In this document: piece after piece, positions 1-4,109 of the stretch
How the letters are laid out: each line of letters opens with the position of its first letter
Numbering within the stretch: position 1 is the first letter of the stretch
Source of the DNA: Gemmatimonadaceae bacterium
GTDB taxonomy: Bacteria > Gemmatimonadota > Gemmatimonadetes > Gemmatimonadales > Gemmatimonadaceae
Reading direction: 5' to 3'
Assembly: GCA_014378185.1 (NCBI GenBank)
Contig: JACMOE010000404.1
Span: 1 to 5,400, forward strand
DNA length: 5,400 nucleotides
Position numbers and translations under genes: made by a program
The notes under the pieces: generated by a model
The model's input: the letters and a program-made list of their open reading frames with translations, nothing else
The model's database searches: none
What the model was told of the DNA's origin: nothing

Positions 1-1
1 C

Positions 2-205
2 ACGCTTCGGGTGTGGGACCTGTTCGATGCGCTGTGTCCCGGCGCTACGTGTGGGCCATTCAACGGCGACACGCTCGTATTCAGCGACGACACGCACATC
101 TCTGCGGAGATGGCGGCGCTGCTCGGACCGGAGCTCCGTCGGGCAATGGCGCGGGCGATGACAGCGGGGCGACCAACACCACAACCAGCACGGGCACCAC
201 ACTAA
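2..205 (+). CDS. C-terminal end of an SGNH-domain acyltransferase/esterase (5' partial)
   Basis: The reading frame is open from the left edge and stops at TAA 203-205, leaving about 67 visible residues. The peptide shows a two-cysteine segment (ALCPGATCGPFNGD, residues 10-23) followed by LVFSDDTHISAEMAALL. The DxxH pair (Asp29, His32), followed by a helix carrying small and hydrophobic residues, matches the C-terminal Asp-His catalytic block of SGNH hydrolase domains. In OafA/YrhL-type acyltransferase-3 proteins such a domain follows a membrane acyltransferase domain, and the paired cysteines before the catalytic block are common there. If so, the enzyme would O-acetylate or deacetylate cell-envelope glycans from the periplasmic side. 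The membrane part, if present, lies outside the window, so a stand-alone SGNH esterase is possible. The last dozen residues (RPTPQPARAPH) are Pro/Ala-rich and look unconserved. The GTG at position 11 is an internal Val codon, not a start. Confidence 0.6.
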   Translation, partial: TLRVWDLFDALCPGATCGPFNGDTLVFSDDTHISAEMAALLGPELRRAMARAMTAGRPTPQPARAPH

Positions 206-279
206 CCGAGTGAAAGCTGGAACTTGATCTCTGATCTTCTGGCGACCACGACTCTCGCATCGAGGTAGCGATTCACGCG
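206..279. other. Intergenic gap, nothing recognised
   Basis: These 74 bases lie between the stop of the acyltransferase fragment and the end of the degraded hydrolase on the opposite strand. I see no strong stem-loop followed by a T-run, no promoter-like motif and no open frame with protein character. Confidence 0.5.
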
Positions 280-880
280 TCACTCGCGCGCGCAGCCCAT
301 GCCCGGCGCACGGAGCGGCATCCCAAGTTGTTCGACGAGCCAATCAGCCCTGAGCCCTCCCGACAGCGGGTCGTAAGCGAGCAGCGCAGCAACGTGTCCA
401 TGTCCGAATGTCGGGAGGGAGTCGTCCTCCTCTCGCTCGGCCGCGCGCGCAGAGTCGCGAGCGACCCCCGAGAGACGTGCGAAGTGTTCGACACTCACTC
501 GCGTCCAATATGCGCGGAGCTCCCGCCGTTCGCGCTGGAGACGACACGAGGACATCGGCACGGACCGACGCCGCAAAAATTGCGTCACGCCGGCCGGCAA
601 CCAGTGGCGCCGCCAGGGCGCCCTCGCTCAATCCGATGAGTGCGAGCCGAGCCGAGTCGATGCCGGCAGGGGAATGCGGGAGTTGTTGCGGTCGCTTGGC
701 GAGCTCCCTTGAAGGAGAGCCAGCTGGTCCACGCGCTGCCAACGCATGACCTCGCGGACGAGCGGCACCTGCCGATGTACCCGCTGACGCTTGGAGAAAG
801 CCAAGCGAGTGATGCCGACCGACGGGGTGCACGCGACATTGAGCCTCGTGTCTTCGACACCGTATCAGAGCGGCGTGGTT
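280..880 (-). pseudogene. Degraded, truncated alpha/beta hydrolase (serine hydrolase) relic
   Basis: No intact gene covers this stretch, but two minus-strand frames hold pieces of one recognisable protein. In one frame, positions 664 to about 540 encode GIDSARLALIGLSEGALAAP and then LVAGRRDAIFAASV. This is the beta strand, GxSxG nucleophile elbow (Ser at 628-626) and following helix of dienelactone-hydrolase/acyl-peptidase-like alpha/beta hydrolases. The sequence then appears to shift to a second frame, where positions about 530-364 encode YWTRVSVEHF, DSARAAEREEDDSL and HVAALLAYDPL, which resembles the lid and the strand before the catalytic Asp. After that the similarity stops and the frame ends at 280, so the catalytic Asp and His blocks are missing. 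Upstream, a third frame (about 862-700) weakly resembles the N-terminal strands but contains stop codons, for example at 865-867. At least one frameshift near 530-545 and loss of the C-terminus are needed to explain this. It lies downstream of pnuC on the same strand. The elbow segment is solid; the rest is inference. Confidence 0.55.
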
Positions 881-932
881 GGGCTTCACTACGCTCGAAA
901 GCGGAGTTGATGATGCGCAAGCGGCTGCGCCG

Positions 933-1541
933 TCACGTTGGTTGCTGAAGGGGCTTGCTGGGCGCGGGAACTGGCCCGACAACTTCTGCGGCAAGCGACC
1001 GACGCCAATCAATCCACCCCCGAATTGCCAGAACGAGGAAGACGAGGTACAGCACTGCGGTGATGTAGAGGTGCTTGTACGTGAACATGCCGACGTAGAG
1101 CACGTCCACGCCAATCCACACCAGCCAGTTTTCCACCTTCTTGCGCGTCATCAACCACTGCGCCACGAGGCTGGTGCTCGACAGGAAGGAATCCATGAAT
1201 GGCAGTGCTGCATCCGTCGCGCCGCGGAGCAGCAATCCCAGCGCGCCGGCGCCAGCCAGCCCGATGACCGCGAGTCGCCCCCCAAGCTCCGGCGTCGTGC
1301 GTGACACTTGAAGCGCCGTACGATCCTCGCCGCCATACAGCCACTCATACCACCCGTAGAGCGACAGCAGCGCGTAGATGACCTGGAGACCCATGTCCGC
1401 GTAGAGTCTTGCCCGGTAGAATACCAGCGCATAGACGACGACGTTGACGATCGCCGTAGGCCAGCTCCATATATTCTGGCGGACGCTGAGATACACACTG
1501 AGTGCGCCGAGGACCGCTGCGAATAGTTCGAGTGAACTCAT
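933..1541 (-). CDS. pnuC: PnuC-family nicotinamide riboside/NMN transporter
   Basis: The 202-residue product is a polytopic inner-membrane protein of the usual PnuC length, with about seven hydrophobic segments. PnuC proteins carry nicotinamide riboside (or NMN-derived nucleoside) across the inner membrane by facilitated diffusion, with trapping by cytoplasmic phosphorylation, and so feed NAD salvage. Family hallmarks are visible: RQNIWSWPTAIVNVVVYALV (residues 21-40), FYRARLYADMGLQVIY (41-56), the GWYEW turn (63-67), then AQWLMTRKKVENWLVWIGVD (127-146) and YKHLYITAVLY (155-165), ending at IRGWIDW (173-179). The tail from about residue 183 is polar and Pro-rich, likely cytoplasmic. The ATG at 1541 gives the standard N-terminus with the first helix intact, although I see no good Shine-Dalgarno sequence before it. 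It is divergent from the gene at 1605. No salvage kinase (NadR/Nrk type) is beside it, and I recognise no NAD- or thiamine-sensing riboswitch in the short leader. Confidence 0.93.
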   Translation of the reverse strand: MSSLELFAAVLGALSVYLSVRQNIWSWPTAIVNVVVYALVFYRARLYADMGLQVIYALLSLYGWYEWLYGGEDRTALQVSRTTPELGGRLAVIGLAGAGALGLLLRGATDAALPFMDSFLSSTSLVAQWLMTRKKVENWLVWIGVDVLYVGMFTYKHLYITAVLYLVFLVLAIRGWIDWRRSLAAEVVGPVPAPSKPLQQPT

Positions 1542-1572
1542 GCTCGATGAGGGGAGACGTTGTCGGGCGCTC

Positions 1573-1588
1573 TGTAACAGACGTCACA
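1573..1588. promoter_or_regulatory. CRP/FNR-like palindrome in the pnuC/barrel divergent promoter region
   Basis: The 16-bp sequence TGTAACAGACGTCACA has half-sites TGTAA and TCACA separated by six bases. It matches 9 of 10 positions of the CRP-type consensus TGTGA-N6-TCACA and extends as TGTRAC-N4-GTYACA. It sits inside the 63-bp gap between the divergent starts at 1541 and 1605, so a regulator bound here could act on both genes. Which CRP/FNR-family protein would bind, if any, is unknown, and no clear -35/-10 pair could be placed relative to it. A single such match in a short region could be chance. Confidence 0.35.
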
Positions 1589-1604
1589 GGAACTTGCATG
1601 TCAC

Positions 1605-2612
1605 ATGATCTATTATTCCACCATGCTTATTTCACGATATTTCCATATAGTGCTCGCATGCCTGACGCTGGCCGCATCTCCGGCGTTTGCGCAGAAGCCG
1701 GCGAAGCCGGCAAAGCCTGTGGCTCCAGTCGTCAAGGCCGATACGACTGACGACGACTCGAGCGATGACGGCGACACGGGCGGTCGGCGGTTTCTTTTCG
1801 GCGTGGCTGGCGGTGCGTTGAACTATGACGCAGGACGCAGCGAGCGGGCACTTGGCGCCGTGATGCGCTGGGTGCCGGCGTCGTGGATATCGCTGTCGGC
1901 GACGCCGACCTCCGTGCGAGCCAACGAGGCGGCCACCTCCACCTTGCCGTCCAGGACCCGAAGTGGTCTCACCGACATCCCGCTCGATGCCACGCTATCC
2001 CACGGATTCGCGGGAGTGCCGTGGAGCCCGAGCCTGGCGGCGTCGCTCGGCGTCACGCTTCCGGTGGGCGATACGGCCAGCGGGCTTGGCTCAGGCGAAG
2101 TAGGCTACTCTGCCAGCGGTGGCATTGGCTTCGCGCCCGCCGAGGGCGTGTGGGTGCACGCGGGCGCCGGGCGATCGCTCAGCCGTTTCTCGGTGCAGTC
2201 CGCGTTCAGCAGCGGCTCGGGGTGGGGCGACGTGAGCGCCGGAACGTCAATCAGCAAGCACGTGGAAGCCAGCGTGGGATTCAGCAGCGATCTCGGAGCG
2301 GTGGACTCGACACTGGGCCGCTCCCGGTCGCTCGAGGGCGGCATGTCGTTCGGCATCGGCCGAGCGGGCACCCTGAACCTGTCCGCCAGCCATGGCATCA
2401 GCGGCGTGGCGCCACAGTGGAGTTTTGCGCTCGGCGTGGGCACCGCCTTCCCCTATCTCAGCCGTGTCGGTGGCGGCTCGACGAACGCGACGCTGCAGCA
2501 GACGTTTGGTGGCGGCACCCATGGCCTGGGCAAAGGCGGCGGGACGACCACGGGCACGACGACTGGCACGACGACTGGCACGAGCGGTCGGGGGAGAGGA
2601 CGGAAGCCGTAA
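1605..2612 (+). CDS. Exported barrel-like protein of unknown function with Thr/Gly repeat tail
   Basis: The 335-residue product begins with a Sec signal peptide: hydrophobic YFHIVLACLTLAASPAFA, with cleavage likely after Ala29 (AFA|QK). The mature start carries Lys-Pro-Ala repeats (KPAKPAKP) and an acidic Asp/Ser run (TTDDDSSDDGD). From about residue 60 to 290 it alternates small, polar and aromatic residues in short amphipathic strands separated by Gly/Ser/Asp turns, for example FLFGVAGGALNYD, EVGYSASGGIGFAP and WSFALGVGTAFPYLS. This pattern is typical of an outer-membrane beta-barrel, perhaps of the putative-transporter or phenol-pathway-outer-membrane type. The C-terminus is not a barrel-ending aromatic residue but a Gly/Thr repeat (TTTGTTTGTTTGTSG) and then GRGRGRKP. 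I do not recognise the family, so function is open. The ATG at 1605 and an in-frame ATG at 1623 both leave the signal peptide intact. The only SD-like AGGA (1588-1591) is 13 bases before 1605, so the start is uncertain. The stop is TAA 2610-2612. It converges with the DsrE gene. Confidence 0.75.
   Translation: MIYYSTMLISRYFHIVLACLTLAASPAFAQKPAKPAKPVAPVVKADTTDDDSSDDGDTGGRRFLFGVAGGALNYDAGRSERALGAVMRWVPASWISLSATPTSVRANEAATSTLPSRTRSGLTDIPLDATLSHGFAGVPWSPSLAASLGVTLPVGDTASGLGSGEVGYSASGGIGFAPAEGVWVHAGAGRSLSRFSVQSAFSSGSGWGDVSAGTSISKHVEASVGFSSDLGAVDSTLGRSRSLEGGMSFGIGRAGTLNLSASHGISGVAPQWSFALGVGTAFPYLSRVGGGSTNATLQQTFGGGTHGLGKGGGTTTGTTTGTTTGTSGRGRGRKP
1695..1718 (+). repeat. Short 9-bp tandem repeat encoding Lys-Pro-Ala
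   Basis: The unit AAGCCGGCG occurs first exactly, then with one change, then as a diverged partial copy. It encodes KPAKPAKP just after the signal cleavage site of the barrel-like protein and probably forms an extended, basic linker before the acidic segment. Confidence 0.7.
2541..2583 (+). repeat. 12-bp tandem repeat in the tail of the barrel-like gene
   Basis: Two exact copies of GGCACGACGACT (2553-2564 and 2565-2576) are preceded by a degenerate copy (2541-2552) and followed by a 7-base partial copy (2577-2583). Each unit encodes four residues (Gly-Thr-Thr-Thr type). The length is a multiple of three, so slippage would change the tail length without a frameshift. Unit number could therefore vary between strains. 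Confidence 0.8.
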
Positions 2613-2676
2613 CGGTCACCCCGCTCATTCCAGCCGGCGTGGCGCAACCGGATTGGAAGATCTTGTTGTCAGGACT
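2613..2676. other. Convergent intergenic gap without a recognisable terminator
   Basis: The barrel-like gene and the DsrE gene end tail to tail 64 bases apart. I found only weak CCGG pairing here and no strong stem with a T-run on either strand. Termination may be Rho-dependent or use a structure I cannot see by eye. Confidence 0.45.
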
Positions 2677-3369
2677 TCAGGCGATCTTGGTGTACTTCAA
2701 CCCGCGTTCCTGCAGCTGCGTCAGGGCCACGACCATCGCGGGAACGATGATGACGCCCGGCAGAAGTCCCGCAATGATGGCTGGCTTGATCTCCTCGGCG
2801 GTGCCGAGTCCGGCGGCGGCGAGCTTCCTCGTGGCGCCGGCGATCGTGTTGTTGCAGATGAGGAAACGCACGCCGCGCTTCTGGAGTGCCTCGACGGTCT
2901 GCTCGGGCGTCACCAGGCCAGCCGACGTTGCGTGCGACATCGTGAAGGAGTTGAGCGTGGCCGGGCTCTTCGTGCCACCGTCGGTGACTTCGTATTGCTC
3001 GCCGATCTTGAAGCGTGTCCACAGGGCGTCATTCAGCACGAATGGAATGCCCTCACCGTGCACACCGATGACGAGGTTGATGTCCTTCTCGGGCACCTTG
3101 AATGCGTCGCGCCACGCATCGAGATAATTCTTTGCCTGGGCAAGCGGCTTGCCGTTCTTGTGGGCTGCCGTGTCGAACACAGTGCGGTGCGGTGCGGTGA
3201 GCTCGTCCATCCAGTCGGAGCTCGTGGCGACTGTGCGGGGATCGAGTACGTCAGCGGCGTTCAGGGCGCGGGCGGTGGAACCTGCCGCGACGAGGGCCGC
3301 GGAGCCGGCGAGCACGCGTGCAATGAAACCGCGGCGGGGGGTGGGGGATCCTGACGTGTGGTTCGGCAT
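2677..3369 (-). CDS. Tat-exported DsrE/DsrF-family periplasmic protein
   Basis: The 230-residue product starts with a Tat-type signal: twin arginines at 12-13 (TPRRGFIARVL), a hydrophobic stretch LAGSAALVAAG, and likely cleavage near ARA/LNA at residues 34-38. A DsrE-like fold follows from about residue 96: the strand INLVIGVHGEGIPFVLND, then the characteristic ALQKRGVRFLICNNTIAG with a single cysteine (Cys172), a helix, and PGVIIVPAMVVALTQLQERG near the end. DsrE/F-family proteins bind or relay sulfur in cytoplasmic systems. Exported relatives with this Cys are often found beside sulfur-oxidation genes, but their reaction is poorly defined. The gene lies downstream of the SoxC-like enzyme and its cytochrome on the same strand, which supports a role in periplasmic sulfur metabolism. 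The ATG at 3369 is well supported by GAGGAA (3379-3374) five bases upstream. It could be the third gene of the operon or be transcribed separately, given the 117-bp repeat-containing gap. The stop TGA is at 2679-2677. Confidence 0.85.
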   Translation of the reverse strand: MPNHTSGSPTPRRGFIARVLAGSAALVAAGSTARALNAADVLDPRTVATSSDWMDELTAPHRTVFDTAAHKNGKPLAQAKNYLDAWRDAFKVPEKDINLVIGVHGEGIPFVLNDALWTRFKIGEQYEVTDGGTKSPATLNSFTMSHATSAGLVTPEQTVEALQKRGVRFLICNNTIAGATRKLAAAGLGTAEEIKPAIIAGLLPGVIIVPAMVVALTQLQERGLKYTKIA

Positions 3370-3373
3370 GCGG

Positions 3374-3379
3374 TTCCTC
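3374..3379 (-). promoter_or_regulatory. Ribosome binding site of the DsrE-family gene
   Basis: GAGGAA on the minus strand is four to five bases before the ATG at 3369. It fixes that start and gives the complete Tat signal peptide. Confidence 0.65.
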
Positions 3380-3406
3380 GACTGGTTGGGGGGACATGCG
3401 AAAGCA

Positions 3407-3442
3407 GATCCTTCGACTCGCTTCGCTCGCTCAGGATGACAC
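3407..3442. repeat. Dispersed-type intergenic repeat with a mirror-symmetric core
   Basis: The segment runs from GATCCTTCGA through ACTCGCTTCGCTCGCTC to AGGATGACAC. Its core CTCGCTTCGCTC (3417-3428) reads the same in both directions on one strand (mirror, not inverted, symmetry), and the flanks TCCT and AGGA are complementary. I recall very similar sequences scattered in intergenic DNA of many bacteria, often mis-annotated as small proteins containing LRSLRMT-like peptides. That recall needs a search. It fills much of the gap before the DsrE gene. Confidence 0.6.
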
Positions 3443-3491
3443 GGACATCGCGCAGGATGACACGGGGCTCGCTCAGGACGACAGACTTACC
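3429..3491. repeat. Three tandem 21-bp units next to the cytochrome stop codon
   Basis: Units lie at 3429-3449, 3450-3470 and 3471-3491. The first two share GCAGGATGACACGG-type cores with few changes, while the third keeps GCTCAGGACGACA and then diverges. Unit 1 overlaps the right half of the dispersed-type repeat at 3407-3442, so the array looks like local duplication of that element's end. The third unit overlaps the stop codon (3489-3487) and the last codon of the cytochrome c gene. Confidence 0.75.
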
Positions 3492-4098
3492 GGAATGGTT
3501 GACCGCCCTTGCGATTGTCGAGCACGAAATGAGCGCGCGCCGGCATCTGCACCTTTGGTAACGTACTCGCATTCATCACCGCAGTCGCAGGGATCACCTG
3601 GTTCTCGGCCAGCAGGAACGCCACGAGCGAATACACTTCACCTGGCGTCAGGGATCCCGGCGCCGTGAACGGCATGGCGCGATGCACGTAGTCGTACAAG
3701 GTAGTGGCGTAGGGCCAGTAATTTCCGATGGTCTTCGGAATGCTTGCGTCGGTGCCAAAGGGGAAACCAGCGCGCGGCTCCGCGCCAATGAGCCGTGGAT
3801 AGGGGCCCTGCCCTTCCCCCCTGGGTCCGTGGCACGACGCGCATTTCGCCGCGTATGTTGTCGCGCCGCGGGCTGCGTCTCCGTCGCCAGCGGGCAATCC
3901 CGCGCCCGCGGGATTCACGTCGATATCGACGCGGGCGAGGATCGCAGCCGTGGCCGGAGTGCCGAGGCCAAGATACTCAGGCAATCGTGTCGCAGCGGAC
4001 GCCGCCGGCAAAGCCTGCCCATCGACGTCGCCCGGCTTCTCGATGCGACAGGCCGCCAACACGATCGTGACGCCGAGCGCGAGGTAGCGGAGATTCAT
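3487..4098 (-). CDS. Monoheme lipoprotein cytochrome c, SoxD/SorB-like electron acceptor
   Basis: The 203-residue product has a lipoprotein signal MNLRYLALGVTIVLAAC with lipobox LAAC (Cys17), so it is probably tethered to a membrane facing the periplasm. A linker of about 60 residues leads to one class I cytochrome c domain. The heme attachment motif CASCH is at residues 86-90, followed by GPRGEGQGPYPRL and YDYVHRAMPFTAPGSLTPGE with the probable axial ligand Met142, then VYSLVAFLLAENQVIP. The RAMPF-APGSL-VY-L-A-L block is typical of the SoxD C-terminal domain and related sulfite dehydrogenase cytochromes. Paracoccus-type SoxD has two hemes; only one CxxCH is present here. It follows the molybdenum subunit gene with a TGATG overlap, so the two should be made together, and it should accept the enzyme's electrons. 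Two adjacent ATGs exist (4101 and 4098). GGAGGG at 4109-4104 is better spaced for 4098. A longer open frame continues upstream to 4590, but that part is antiparallel-frame noise within the dehydrogenase gene. Confidence 0.88.
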   Translation of the reverse strand: MNLRYLALGVTIVLAACRIEKPGDVDGQALPAASAATRLPEYLGLGTPATAAILARVDIDVNPAGAGLPAGDGDAARGATTYAAKCASCHGPRGEGQGPYPRLIGAEPRAGFPFGTDASIPKTIGNYWPYATTLYDYVHRAMPFTAPGSLTPGEVYSLVAFLLAENQVIPATAVMNASTLPKVQMPARAHFVLDNRKGGQPFR

Positions 4099-4109
4099 CA
4101 TCACCCTCC
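4096..4109 (-). promoter_or_regulatory. RBS and stop-start overlap coupling the dehydrogenase and cytochrome genes
   Basis: On the minus strand the order is GGAGGG, then TGATGATG. The TGA (4103-4101) ends the dehydrogenase, the first ATG (4101-4099) overlaps it by one base, and the second ATG is 4098-4096. This arrangement indicates translational coupling of the two subunits. Confidence 0.75.

Noticed and set aside
344..1114. A 256-residue minus-strand frame treated as one gene
   Set aside because: Its first third overlaps pnuC in another frame and is low-quality sequence; only positions about 664-540 carry real protein similarity, so it was annotated as part of a degraded hydrolase.
1542..1604. 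NAD- or thiamine-sensing riboswitch before pnuC
   Set aside because: The leader is at most 63 bases to the divergent gene and I could not find the conserved core of any riboswitch class known to precede pnu genes.
2613..2676. Rho-independent terminator between the convergent genes
   Set aside because: Only a 4-bp CCGG pairing is visible and no T-run follows on either strand.
1883..3127. A 414-residue open frame on the + strand spanning the barrel-like gene and the DsrE gene
   Set aside because: It overlaps two well-supported genes, has Arg/His-rich composition typical of GC-rich shadow frames, and shows no domain character.
3429..3491. CRISPR array
   Set aside because: The three 21-bp units are directly adjacent, with no unique spacers between them and no cas gene nearby.
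3261..3572. A small minus-strand protein containing ILSERSESKDLL
   Set aside because: This is the translation of the intergenic repeat in a frame overlapping the ends of two real genes; such peptides are a familiar false call from this kind of repeat.
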